This document shows, one piece after another, positions 34,390 to 46,227 of a stretch of DNA of 64,000 bases. The stretch covers positions 186,001 to 250,000 of the forward strand of contig RBZT01000125.1 in assembly GCA_003693705.1 (NCBI GenBank), in the 5' to 3' direction. Made by a program: the position numbers and the translations under genes. This DNA comes from Polymyxa betae (Eukaryota; Endomyxa; Phytomyxea; Plasmodiophorida; Plasmodiophoridae). Every line of letters starts with the position of its first letter. Position 1 is the stretch's first letter. Below the pieces are notes generated by a model. That model saw nothing but the letters and a program-made list of their open reading frames with translations, was not told the origin of the DNA and ran no database searches.

Positions 34390-35681
34390 GAATGATGTCC
34401 TCGTGGTAAAGTTCCAATCGAAGGTCAGGAAAGACGGTTCGCAAATCTGCAACGAGGGCAATATCGATGCCTTTCGTTCTTACCGCGATTATATGATAAA
34501 GTTGGGGACAACCTTTTCAATTGATTAGAACGACTTTGACAATCTTTGAAATTCCATACCTTGCATCAGCTCAAATAACGATTGCCTGTCAGTTATGCCG
34601 AATGAAATGTCAATTTTCTCCAAATTGCGGCACGTTTGGGATAGGGAAGAAATAACAGCGGGCGTAGCCCCAGCTTCCGCAACCAACAGGGAGATTAAAT
34701 TTGGGCAGGAATTGCTAATCGCTAATAAGCCTTGCTCTGTGACACGAGAACATAAGTTGATATCAAGATGCTTAACAACTCTCGCTGACGTCGAAGAGCA
34801 GAACGAATCGATTCCGGTGTCGGTTATTTGCGAGCAGCGGGCAATAGAAAGGTGCTTCAACGATTGTGGCAAACAATTCAAAGCCGCATCGGTAAGAAGC
34901 TGACAACCATCCAGCTCTAGACGTTCCAGATTTTGACACAATTCTCCGACAGCTTGAATTCCAGTATCCGATATCGATTCACACTTGTTGAGATCGAGAC
35001 GTCTGAGCGCTTGCCCACAAACACGAAGACATTGAATGAGATCTGTTGACAATGAAAGATGCTAAGACTGCAGCAAAGAAAGTTACCTGAATCAACCAAA
35101 CGGCTATGATCTTGAAAGCTTAATTGCTGAACTGACCGAAGACGGAGCTCGGGATTCATTTTGTAAAGTTTCGCCAAAAAATCGCTTTGACAGGTTAGCG
35201 AACGGAGCTTGGGAGCTCGACTAAGCCAAACACAATGATCGCGAATGTCCGAACAATAAGGAATCGGCAATGTCATCGCTTTGACTTTTTTCCAAATGCC
35301 AGGATCAGCAGAAACCTCGAACAGATATCGACATGTATGCCGAACATTACAGAATGAATCGCCGAACCCAACAAGCTCGAAAATCATCAGCCAAAGTTCA
35401 TCCGGAAGCAGAATTGAATCGCGAGGCGGCCAGAGCTGAAGATCTGGATACAATGCCAGCAGCTGTTCGGTAAACGAGACACGTTCGCCATACTCCAGAT
35501 CAGAGAGAATCGTTTCTTCGATCTCTTTGGCTTCAGCAAAGTAGAGAAGGCTTTGGATCTGGGGAAGCGTCACTTGCGCCTTCCCATTCATTGCATTATT
35601 GATTAGCTCCAACAAACAGCGTTGCTGTTCGGCTGCTGTACTCCAGCGAAAGCGCTCCAGCGCCGAGCTTGAACGTGACAT
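34358..35681 (-). CDS. F-box and leucine-rich-repeat protein
   Basis: A substrate adaptor of an SCF ubiquitin ligase. An N-terminal helical region (~90 residues) precedes the F-box: ILLPDELWLMIFELVGFGDS through VRHTCRYLFEVSADPGIWKK. After a 45-nt intron come FBXL-type LRRs with Cys: LRRLDLNKCESISDTGIQAV, LERLELDGCQLLTDAALNCL, LKHLSIARCSQITDTGIDSF and VKHLDINLCSRVTEQGL. The last exon closes GCPQLYHI...MSRALIQWR-stop. About 420 residues. The repeats are of the Cys-containing FBXL2/20 type. The target is unknown. Confidence 0.9.
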
Positions 35682-35689
35682 GAACTCAG

Positions 35690-36115
35690 TACTATAAAAC
35701 TGTAGTTAAAGATGGAAAGATATTAGCAGGAATGGGGCCATGAGAGCCACAGACTACGTAATAATGTATCGTTAAATCAGGCTACAGGAGAGTGTCAGTA
35801 GCCTATAGGGGAGCGTAAAGCACTGACTTTTTATAGAAAAAAATTAAAAAATAATGATAATGACGCATTCATGGTTGCGCTTTGCTGGGCATCAGTGGCA
35901 GGCAACAGGATTGTGACATCCGATATCTTTTTTGCTTAGCACCTCTCTTTCGTGAGTTTGATCCCGTTTCATATTGCGATTACTGTGTTTCATCGTCGAT
36001 GATTAGTCTCCTCTAAACCTGGTATGCTTATTTCGTCTGATTATGAGCTAAATACACGTTGAATCAGGTTTTCATAGAACGTGAAACGTGGTTTATTTAC
36101 AGTTTGGACATGATG
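35690..36115. other. intergenic, no gene seen
   Basis: AT-rich spacer between the F-box gene start and the M23 peptidase stop. It holds the F-box promoter and an A-rich stretch (35838-35856), and no open reading above background. Confidence 0.6.
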
Positions 36116-38223
36116 TCAACTCAATTGTTTTATGTGCAAAATCTTACCATTTCGATTGGGTAAAAAGATGGGAGGTGTCTTGAATGGTGCTGGCGTCGGA
36201 GTCTGTCGAGCTGGCGTCGGAGTCTGTCGAGCTGCAGACGAGACAGACGACAGTTTCGAAGGCAGTCGACTCCCAACACTGCTGACAGATGGCGGTAATA
36301 CCAGCCCACAGACGTCCGTCGTGATATTCAGGTACCTTTGCAACGACCGTGTTGACGTTTGCGATTTCGGGATGTAGACTTGCAGCGGGCCATTCCTGGA
36401 TAATGCCGCCCGGGTCTGGTTCGTATCCAGCATTGGCCGTTTCGGATGCGGAATCGGATCTCCGACACAGAGTTTACGAACGGCACTGCTGCGCTGACAC
36501 AAGATCGTGTGATTGGTCAGATAAGCGAAGGCGCAATTGGCATCGTATGAATAACGTCCTGAATGGACATTAAACCCGCTCAAGGTTGGGCTGTCCATGG
36601 CGCCTATACCGAACCAGGTCAACCTAGATTCCACGTTTAGCTTGTCCCAGAGCGCACGGTCCTCCGGGTCGTACTGGAAATGGACATGCGGCCCGCTCCA
36701 CGATCCTCCTTCACATAGCGCGTCGGTGATGGTTGCTGCCACGTTCGACAGCTTCTGTCCAGTTAGGACTTGATCGCCGACCTTTACGATAGGATTGACG
36801 ATATGCTGTTCAGGGATTCAGTCATCGGTCATTTATGATCGTGCTCGTACATAGTAGAGGGTCTTCCATCCATACCCGTGATCGATTTCAACTCTGCATT
36901 TCGAGACCGACGAGACGGTTCCTGGCGCTGAGAAACAATTTCACATTTAGACAGCGCCCAAGAACTGCTTCCTGACCGGCGGCGACCACCGTCCATGTAA
37001 GGGGAGACGATCTCCTGAAATCAGATCGGCTGAAATCTAACGCCGTATAATGCATGTTGATAGGACTCGACTGCACGATCTGCTGCGTCGATAACGACAG
37101 CGCCAGAGCCTCATTTGAGGCGGCGAACATATCGCCTCGACCATGAGCGCTGCCTCCGATCGTCCACGTCTCACCTTCTGGGTACCTAGGCAGACGTTGA
37201 CCACGAATAGAACACTTCTAACGTTAATCAATACGGTAGGTGAAAAACATCCGGCGGAGGTCGAAGACAATCGGTTGTGCAGGACGACGTTGCTGTTATG
37301 ATTTGCTGATCATAGACTCGTCCTCGGTATCTGACACGATATAAGCTGGGTCCAGCACCTCCATTTCCTATCAACGACCCGATCTGTGCGTATGTTCAGC
37401 GATTTGGCTTTGATAATCCAGATGGTAACGCTCACATCACGCCCAGCGCTGAAAAACCCGTTGAATCGCTTGGTTAAGGTCGTCAATGAGGTGATATTTG
37501 TGGTTGAACCTGAATCCAGATTGACCAGTTCGATATTGATTGGTGCACCAGGCTGATATCCTGACATTTCCGGGTATCAGATCATAAGATTGACGATGAT
37601 GGATTCAGATTCGCACCTTGGAAAGAGCAGCAGATCGTCAGATAGCCTTCAGAGAGCTGATTGATGTTCAGAACCGAGATGGAGTTGATGGCGCCTTGTG
37701 GCTGGCTACAATCGGCATTCGCTCCGGGCAGGACCGATAGAGCCGCTGCAAATGGCGGCCCTGAGACTTTGACAGATGCGGTTCCTTGAAGAACAGAATT
37801 CAGATAAATGGATGCCTTGAAGGCGTCGTTGTCGGATGTCAGAAGCGTCCATATATACATCGAAGAATACGATAGCTTGTAGCATGCTACGACAATGTAA
37901 GAAGTTGTCTTTGCGCTCCAGATGAAAATATTGGTGAAGATACCTGAAGACGGCAAATTGGATGTTTTCAGAGCAGTTTGAAAATCGCCTCCAGAGCTAG
38001 TCCCAACTCGCAGCTCGAGAGTGCCAGATGTGTATCCTTGCCATGCGAACAGAATGAAGATTTTACCATCAGAAGAAGCAGGAAGACTTGATGAAGATGG
38101 TGTTATTGAGCAGTCCCAACCCAATGGAACCGTTGATGTTAGCGAAATTCCTGATAAAGTAAATGCTTCTGACACAGACAAAATCACAGAAAGTTGCAAA
38201 ATAAATCCAATTAAAGGATACAT
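36116..38223 (-). CDS. secreted LasA-like M23 metallopeptidase, copy A
   Basis: A secreted zinc peptidase of the LasA/beta-lytic M23 family, which in bacteria cleaves glycyl bonds of peptidoglycan crosslinks. Signal peptide MYPLIGFILQLSVILSVSEA. An N-terminal ~270-residue all-beta-looking domain of unknown type follows (FTLSGISLTS, CSFQ-GYQPGAPINIELVN, FNGFFSAGRD). Next is a Cys linker (SSCTTDCLRPP), then the catalytic core: YPEGETWTIGG, GSAHGRGD (His ligand), HYTALDFS (Asp ligand), CRVEIDHGYGWKTLYYH, ALCEGGSWSGPHVHFQY (HxH), and SGRYSYDANC. All LasA zinc and catalytic positions are present. The tail is P/T-rich with a duplicated ARQTPTPA. Introns fall at matching places in copy B, about 200 bases away. 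Confidence 0.9.
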
Positions 38224-38421
38224 TCTTAAGAGTCAACGTCGTCAGAACAATAGATATTGAACTGGTAGATATTCATGGCGCCATAAAAATCTGGTATGAA
38301 ATGAGGACGTTAAAATCGATCCAGGACAAAAATCAGGGACAGCATGAAACGACTCAATGGCTACCTAGAATTAGACATGTATCCTGGAATTTGCAAAGCC
38401 AACAGACCAATGTATTCGATA

Positions 38422-40999
38422 TCAGAAATCGAAAATACATAATGACAATAAGACGCAGATATACACAACAACTAGATCGCTGGCTTTCAGTGCTGAAGAG
38501 GTCGTAGATTTCGAATCATGAGTAACGTTTGATTGGACGTTGCTAGTTCGGAGGCCAGCAGCTCCACCAGCAACTGAGCTTTGAACAGTAGACTTTCGAA
38601 CAGTTCCAGCTTGCGCATTTAACGACGATCTTGCCGTGGAGAGCAACCTAGCTCCTGAAGTAGATGTAAGCGAGCTCTTGATGCTTGGCAAGTTCGATGA
38701 GGACATGCTGCTGCTCGGTGTTGAAGACTGAATCGACATCGAGGATGAGCCTGAAACAACAGCACTTGGCCTATTCGGAAGCTACTTGAATTAACAGTCA
38801 CCGAAATAAACGGATAACGTACTTAGCAGTCGCAATACCATTGCCGTTTGTTGATGTAGGCGCAGGAGTAGGTCCCGGGTTTCCCTACATCAGAAGTCAA
38901 AATCAACACATAAAAATTGTCATATAAACGCACGCCGGCACCACCACCACCACCACCACCACCACCACCACCGCCGCCAGGCGAAGGTCGAGCACTCGAA
39001 GTAGGAGCTGACGACAACTTTGATATCGGTACTGGATAGATAATTGGTGCGGTAGTGCTGTTTCTCAAGCAACCATCGGATGATAGGTTCAGATATCGTT
39101 GCGGTCGATTGACGACAATAGAATCGGTATCCGGCACGACATAAACCCTCAACCCGCCGTTTTTTGACAGTGCTCGGCGCGTCGCATTCACGTCACGATA
39201 TGTTGCACGATTATGGAGCAGTCCCTTGCCAACACAGGTTTTTGGCACCACAGATAGTTGGCGAACGCAAGTATCAGTATAATTGGTGACATACGCATAT
39301 AAGCAATCATTATCATACGAATAACGACCTCCATGGATTATATAATCAGAGAGCGTAGTACCATCTACAGCTCCAATTCCGAACCATGTTAGTCTACGAA
39401 TCAACAATCAGATTCGCAAAAATTTAGACCAAGTACACAATACTGAAAATGGAGGTGAGGCCCGCCCCAAGCCCCGCCTTCACACAGAGCATCTGATTTC
39501 AATAAAGCTGCAGCAGCCAGCTTCTGACCGGTTCTAACGTAGTCACCGACTTTCACGACCGGATTGATTAGATGCTAAATTCAGTGTTCAAATATCATAA
39601 CGTTGAAGGGGCAGATATCGTACATAGTATAATGTTCTCCACCCATGCCCATGATCAATTTCAACTTTGCATTTGGAGACGGTAATAACCTGACCGGCGG
39701 CTATATGTACGGTTAAGAAGAATCTAGTTCATCTAACCAAACGGGGCATACCAGATGCAGTAATAGACCAGTTTAAGGGTGAAAAATTCCGGGTGGGGTT
39801 GTTGAAATCCAAAGAGGTATAATGCAGATTTGATGGTGTAGCCTGGACGATTTCCTGCGTGGACGGTAGCAGCGCCAAAGTCTCGTTGGAAGCAGCAAAC
39901 ATATCACCACGACCATGTGGACTGCCACCTAATACCCAACGTTCCCCTTCCGGGAATCTACACAGGAAATTAGCGTCAATAGATCAGCCAACGGCTGCAA
40001 GCATACGGCAACGCGAAAACGTCAACAGGTGGGCGCAGGCAATCGGTTTGACAGTTCGTGTCAAAAACTATTTCCTGCCCGAGATATTCGGTGTCACGGT
40101 AACGAGCCTTGAGTCTGCTTGAACCAACGCCAGCCAAGCCCAATAAGTACCCGGCCTATTCTAGTTCTGAGCACAGAACAAACAAAACAAGATCAATGAA
40201 CCGACCTCACGATAGGCACTAAACCAGCCACTAAACCGCATCTTCAAAGGATTCAGTGTCGTTATGACACTGCTATAACCGCTTTCGCCATTCTCGATTT
40301 CGACACTGACCGATGACCCGGGCTGATAACCTAAATAAGGCCTGAGCATTTCCAGCGTCTCTGAAGGCAAAACCGACCGACCCTTCATGATGCAACAAAC
40401 GGTGACCATTTGTTCGGAAATCTCGTTGATGGTTATGGGCGTGGCTCCCGGGTTTAAGCTATTCTTTGAGGATGGATCACAGGTCTGAGAGCTGCCGTAG
40501 ACCAAGATCGTTTTGACTGAAAACGGGTATTTGACATAGGCAGATGCAGATCCGACCAAGGTCGAGTCAAGATACACGGCGACCTTCAGCTGATCTTGAT
40601 CGGATTGTAGCATGGTCCAGATTGCCGTTGATGAGTAAAAGACTTTAAAGCATCCTAGCATTGAATTAGTCGAGGATATTTGATTAGTATGGGAGAGCTA
40701 CCTGATGAGGCAACACCGGGAACCGTGGTAGGAGTAAGCAGCTGCAATGTGTTATTCGACGATGTTCGAATTTGCAGCGTCCCGGATGTGTATCCAGTCC
40801 AAGCAATCAGAACGTAGGCCCGGCCGGTCGTTGAAGCATCAATAGTAGATAATGAACTCGGCAGAGTGCAATCCCAAATACTGGGAGCTGAGTCACTTAA
40901 AGAGATACCTTCTAAAGTGAAGGCAGATTCTGCTGTCAATGACAACAGATGCCATACTGCCAGGTTTAGAACAAAGCGAATCCCGCTCTGCATTGCCAT
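38422..40999 (-). CDS. secreted LasA-like M23 metallopeptidase, copy B, with anchor-like tail
   Basis: Tandem paralogue of copy A. The signal peptide lies within the first ~27 residues (VLNLAVWHLLSLTAESA). The same N-terminal domain follows (FTLEGISLSDSAP, ISEQMVTVCCIMK-GYQPGSSVSVEIE). Then QTDCLRPPVDVF, FPEGERWVLGG, GSPHGRGD, HYTSLDFN, CKVEIDHGHGWRTLYYH and CEGGAWGGPHLHFQ supply the complete catalytic set. The C-terminus differs: a polyglycine run, a Ser/Thr-rich stalk of about 100 residues and a terminal hydrophobic segment SDLVVVYICVLLSLCIF. That arrangement suggests a GPI signal or a membrane anchor. Copy A would then be freely secreted and copy B attached at the cell surface. Splicing at the Gly-rich end requires two introns of about 52 and 58 nt. 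Confidence 0.88.
38936..38977 (-). repeat. polyglycine trinucleotide microsatellite
   Basis: About 11-13 consecutive CCA triplets followed by two CCG (plus strand) encode a run of glycines in peptidase copy B, between the catalytic domain and the Ser/Thr stalk. Copy A lacks it. The triplet run is probably length-variable. Confidence 0.9.
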
Positions 41000-41570
41000 T
41001 GTCTAATTATAAAATATCTGCAGGCGACATTTCACCAGCGCGTCTGGTTAGATATTTCCGGCGATCAGCGATTGTCTTGCTGGCGCCAGATATCTCGAGG
41101 TGTCGCGCGACGATGGGCCAGCATCGAACGAAACCGCCTTTTTTATCGTCATTCGTAAAACGTTCTGTTGGCTCCAACGCTATAACGGATCTGAAACGAC
41201 GAATGAATAAGGGAAAGGGTAATGAGAGGGATACCCGACTGAGGCACATTATGGCATAAACATATAGAGCAGCCTACCGATCCGAAATGACAGCTGTCTT
41301 TGTGCTAAAGTGAAAGGCATTGAAATGGCCAGAAGCGATTATGTTACTTTGGGCGATTTCGTTTCTGGTCGCACTGGGTTTTTTACACTGCGATAGCCGA
41401 CATAGTACGCAATTGTTCGACAGAGACGTCTCATTTTGCGTCTTTGTCGTCATCAGATCGTGGTGTCGTCAACATCCGCCACCGCCGCCAACGTTGTCCC
41501 TGCCCCGTGCCGAATGTCTAGCGACGACTGAGCGCGATCAGCGATCCGGGGCTTTGTCAGTTGCTGGGAT
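41000..41570. other. intergenic between divergent genes
   Basis: Spacer between the divergent M23 copy B and the R3H gene. Both strands have stop-free runs of 80-110 codons, one with a hydrophobic N-terminus (MLLWAISFLVALGFLHC near 41338). None has a convincing splice pattern or family likeness. Likely a shared promoter region. Confidence 0.4.
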
Positions 41571-43145
41571 ATGCCAGATCCGTCATCGGCCGAAGCCGCA
41601 GCCTTCACGAATGCAGCGACCGCGACGGATTCCATATCCGACGATGCGAATGATGATGTCGCCCTTGATCGGATCGTTGTGGAGGCGATGGAGAACGGAC
41701 GTGATAGGGTCATGATTCTCCAGTTCGAGAGCCAGATCGAAGCTTTCGTTAAAGACGACACGTCGGTTTCCCAAGGCCTCGTGCACTGTGACCCGATCTG
41801 ATACGAATTTCGATTATAGGAGAACGCGATTAAGTTTTCCTCCCATGTCGTCGTATCATCGGTTGATCCTGCACAGAGTCGCCCAATTTTACAAAGTCGA
41901 CCATCCCTCCCAGCTCCTACCAGATGGCAAGCGACAGATTCTTCTCGTCAAGCAGAGCTTCTCGAGAATGTAAACGCTCGTTAACTCGATTGTTTGCATA
42001 TTTAGATTTTTCCTCCTTTAGACCTCGTATTCGCATTTGTGATATGGATGCCAGCACCATTAGTCCTATTACTTCGTCTTCGACGAATCAGGTGCAAGTT
42101 TCGGCCCCTCCAATGAGGATCATGAGGAGAGCTCCAGTCGAAAGTAAACCTGAGCAATCCCAATCGACTGGCCTTACAGAATCCGAGTGTTCCCTTCAGG
42201 TATGCACGCCCTTTCAGATGACATTTCTTGTGTTGACAGGACTTAGTCTCGTGAAGAAGCGTACGCGAAAGCCCGAGCGAAATTGTTCGAATTTGACCAG
42301 TCGGCTCAAGGCGATTCTCCCCCTCCAGATCTGGTCTACTCGGACTCAAAAAGCTTCGATATCGAACCTCATGAACACGATCTCTATAGGAGAAACGTAT
42401 TGGGTTTTATTCGCGATTGGCCCAATTTTTTATTGCTTTTTTAGGTGGGTCTGTATAGCCGTACATCGAACAACCCGCCATCTATGTACAACATTGGCCA
42501 AGCTGCTCTACCACAACGATGTATGACGATTTGATATTTCAGTTTGGTTTAAATCATTTGCTTGTAGTCCAGCCTTATTGGGCGTATTGTCGTACAGGCA
42601 TCCCTCCTATGGCTCAAAGTTCTGCTGCTTTAGGCCCAATGTTTTGGCCTCGAGCAAGCATGATGCCCCCTGCGGATAATAGAGGTGTGGTAAGCTGCTG
42701 CTTCAGACTGTCCAAGTTCAATTTGCTATTATAGCCTATGCACCTTTCTACGATCCTTTTCAGTCCAGGCAAAGTTTGTTTTCACCGCCTGTTCAGCCTT
42801 TGTTTGCCAATGCTCCAAATGTCGAATATGGAAGCTGGAAATTGAACGGTCAGGGCAAAGACGTTGCAAAAGCTGATTATTCATGTCGGTCTTTTTCATG
42901 CCGAATTAACAGTCAGCTGATTGCGATGGTTAGTCTGTACCAGCATGCTGGAGATCTATGATCTGCCGGAAAACGCGAAGAATTACCAAGTTGATATGAT
43001 TCTTGACAATCTCAAACAAAGGAATTGTTCGCTCAATTGGATCGCCGACGGACGCGTTATTGCTGTTTTTGACACAGCATCGGAAGCGTTGGATGCACTG
43101 CAAACAGTAAATTCGTTTTCCACACTGACTCCAGATTCTTATTAA
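41571..43145 (+). CDS. R3H-SUZ domain RNA-binding protein
   Basis: A cytoplasmic single-stranded nucleic-acid-binding protein of the R3HDM/ARPP21/Encore kind. The R3H domain reads RVMILQFESQIEAFVKDD, then LSFPPMSSYHRLILHRVAQFY with the R-x3-H, then LPDGKRQILLVKQ. The SUZ motif follows: PPMRIMRRAPVESK, then SREEAYAKARAKLFEF. A low-complexity Pro/Tyr/Met-rich region comes next (PPMAQSSAALGPMFWP, APFYDPFQ). A C-terminal segment, MLEIYDLPENAKNY through VIAVFDTASEALDAL, resembles the RRM-like end found in R3HCC1-type proteins. At least seven short introns, all needed to avoid stops. R3H plus SUZ are certain, the linker exons less so. Confidence 0.85.
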
Positions 43146-43280
43146 ATTATTATAGGTGAATGATCCCAGGTACAAACTCAGGCCTTGGTCAGGCGCAATG
43201 TAGAATTTTAGTATTGTAATTAAATCAACATCAGATTCGTCCACTCATTTACTATTGATCTATAATATTAGACGATAGCT

Positions 43281-43832
43281 CTAAGTGAATTGGGAATAAT
43301 TTTTGAACATAGAAACTATCTTCTCGATATCGATATTATTATCTCTTTCCTTGCTTTTGTTAATTTTCGGTTGCGATTGTGGAGATATCAGTTCGATATC
43401 TTCCATCTTCTTCAATGCTGACTTGAGATCATTGTCACCATCGTGATTTATGCTGTCTCTTATTATCTCCTTTATCTCATCGTCAAATTTACAGCAATCT
43501 AACGACAATGTGATGGCTTGACAAAATTGCTATATCCACATAAGGGGCAATGGCTCCAGAGATGACTCCTTACTGCGAACGACATCGAGTTCTCTTCTGT
43601 GTTCAAATTGCATTGGTCCAAAATTTCGGATTCGCTTAAGCAACATCCAAACGATTTCGCCACATTTACAAATTCTGACATAGGTAGCTTTTTTTGGCCA
43701 CAAGATAATGTTGAAAAAAGCTGTTTGAGCTCGTCTATCTGCTCATCGCTCAACAAACTCGCTCCCTACCATTATCAAATTGGGGTTTGTTGCCACGGCT
43801 ATGATTGATAACCAGCTGCTTACTGTAGTCAT
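43281..43832 (-). CDS. degenerate EF-hand protein, calmodulin-like
   Basis: Starts MTTGASLLSDEQIDELKQLF after removal of a ~65-nt intron, then MSEFVNVAKSFGCCLSESEI, then across a 45-nt intron FAQFCQAITLSL. This is the helical pattern of paired EF-hands (LSDEQI..L...F; ..F......AI), but the loops lack the DxDxDG calcium ligands (STLSCGQKKLPMS, NLNTEENSMS). The C-terminal half is charged and probably helical (FDDEIKEIIRD, LKSALKKMEDIELI). About 155 residues. Calcium binding is unlikely, so a structural role as a light chain or centrin-like partner is more plausible. Confidence 0.65.
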
Positions 43833-44015
43833 CTGTATAAAATCTCTGCTGTTTACGGATTCTATGACGACCAAATTTGTCATGTGACGATATCCAAAGT
43901 TCTAAACCGTTGCCAAAACGAATGTAGGTACCAGGACGTACCAAACTCCCAGGGTTTACTAGGTATGGCGATATTGTGATAACCCTAATTTATTCAAAAA
44001 ACTGAGTTCAGGCAC

Positions 44016-46173
44016 TTAGTTCAGCGAATCGAGGTAAGCTTGTCGATATTGTAGCTTGGCGAAAGGCATATCAAAAGGTCGGTATCTAAAAATAATAAGT
44101 AAAGCGCCGACGATTAAGTGCAAGAAAAAAGAACATACTCTCCAATAGCATCCTTATTAAAGTAAGGTGGTTCAACGGTCTGCCAATCAACGCGCTGTAG
44201 CCATTTCCCGATGAAAACCTTTAACAATCCTTCACCCCAACCGAGGGAACGTGCAGGGCATGCCCAAATAGCTGCTGAAATCTGAGAATTTAAGTTGCTA
44301 ATGCTTAAACTCATACCTTCTTTTGGGTCATGTTCGGTTGGACATCCGAACGGGAAAGTGTGTTTCTTCAGTTCAGGATTATCCAAAAAACGACGAGGGT
44401 TGAATCGTTCTGGATTGTCAAAAAATTGTGGATCACGCATTGCTATCGGATAGTATGCAACTATAAACAAACTTAATTTTCCACAGTGCCTGGTCAGAAT
44501 TGCATTACTCAAAAGGTCTCCTTTTCTAATCCTATACGCTTTTCCGTTTCCTCCAGGCATGAGAAGATCTTTTTGGGCTCTTCGAGGAGCCAACTAATTT
44601 CACAATTATGTCGGTTTCAGATTCTCGAAAGCAGTATACCTGTCCTCGAATGTAAGCGCGATAAACTTCCCAGGTTAGGGAATCCAACAGAGGATATTTC
44701 TCGACATTTTGGACGCTTTCTACGGTCAAGTTATCCATTCCAAGTTCTTTGCGAAGTTCGCTAACTGAGCCCAGATTCTCTCCCAAAGAAGCAATAACAC
44801 TTGCAAAGGGCAGGGCCAAACCTAAGTTTGTTTCGAAACATGAGACCATAGATCATAAACAACCAATCACGATCTTACCTAACCCACTGGGAAGGCCTAT
44901 CGAATAAGTCAAATTGCGATCGAAATCTTTCATCTCTATTCCCGCTTCCTAGAATCCCAATTACAAATCCGTTACAAAAAATAGATCTCAGAAGACTACC
45001 TTCGCCATATTTTCGTATTGCTTATAGTAACGGCTAGAACGGGTCGTTTTGATCAAATCATCCAGGCGTTTGTATGCACCTTGTACAGTCCAAAGAATAT
45101 CGACAAATAGCTGCAGTGCACTCAGCATTTCCAGAAGATTACTGGAAATGAATCACCTGGCCAAGAATTTCTCCAATGAAATTGTCGGCACTAGGCTTCC
45201 CAATACACCTCTTGCCAAATTCCGTCATTACTAAATTGCATGGCGGTTCAGCTCCTAAAAGCCACTCGGTAACAAAGTAACCGCTTAAATAAGATGCAGC
45301 CTGTTCTCAGTCAGAACTATTCGAAAATGATCAGCATTACATACAGCATCTAAAGTTACAAATTTTGGGTCTTTGGCGAATCCCTGAATCATTTGATCAA
45401 GGCGGTACGTGAACGTTTTCTCGATAGCATCTTCGAAATCAGGCCAACGCTTTTCCAATATTGACATAAAAAACTTTCGCGTTTTCTGTGGCATTGCATT
45501 TAACAACCGACACTTATATGGTGAAGACAGCAGTTGCTCACAGAATGGCCTTCCTTTTCAGTGGCTAGGAAACTAGGAATGGATTTCCCGAAATAATACG
45601 GTACAGCTTGGAAGGGTCCCAAACTATGCTCGCTTTGTTAGATCGGAATCCCATTGCATTACCAAAATCTTACCGATGTTTTGGGTCTCGGTCCAAACTC
45701 TCTAGATTCTGGGTTAAAAACCAATGGACAGCTGTGTTTCCTGTAAGCACGACACAATCACATCCAAGATTAGTTCGGATACACTAAATATCACGATTAA
45801 AGGGATTATAATGTCTACTGCAAACACATACAGGTGCTCCAGGAACTGACTCTTGTAACTTTCGTATTTTTTTGATATTATCCATGACGGTTTCCAAAGC
45901 GTTCAACCATGGGATCACGTTGAAAGGTCCAAACCATTTACCGAGGCGGTCTAGATAAGTCTCATAGACCGGGCATTCAGCGATCTCGGTATAGCTGAAT
46001 TCGTCCATATCGCTTTCGGCAGGCTTCTGGATGCTCTTGGGCTTCACATTTTTCGACACGTATCTCTTCGCCTGGATCGGCTGGTTTCTCCCTTTTCCGG
46101 TGTCTTTCTGGACAGGGCATCCTTTCGACTCGCTAGTTTCATACATCCTGGTCTCGGAATTCTCACCCGACAT
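44016..46173 (-). CDS. cytochrome P450, CYP74-clan-like
   Basis: Heme-thiolate enzyme. The N-terminus lacks a membrane anchor. CPVYETYLDRLGKWFGPFNV is followed by VVLTGNTAVHWFLTQN. The K-helix ExxR is LTWEVYRAYIRGQ, after which LAPRRAQKDLLMPGGN and RDPQFFDNPERFNPRRFL follow. The Cys region reads FPFGCPTEHDP...ACPARSLGWGEG. The order of ExxR, RKD, RDP..FD.PE.F..RF and a Cys loop with an insert resembles allene-oxide-synthase-like CYP74 enzymes and CYP8 rather than typical P450s (FxxGxRxCxG). CYP74 enzymes rearrange fatty-acid hydroperoxides without O2 or a reductase. About nine exons. The final exon adds EYRPFDMPFAKLQYRQAYL. Subfamily is an inference. The missing I-helix Thr could not be located. 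Confidence 0.8.
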
Positions 46174-46227
46174 GACGACCAATCTGTAACTGCTGAAAAC
46201 GATGACAAAGTTCTCTGACAAATTTTC

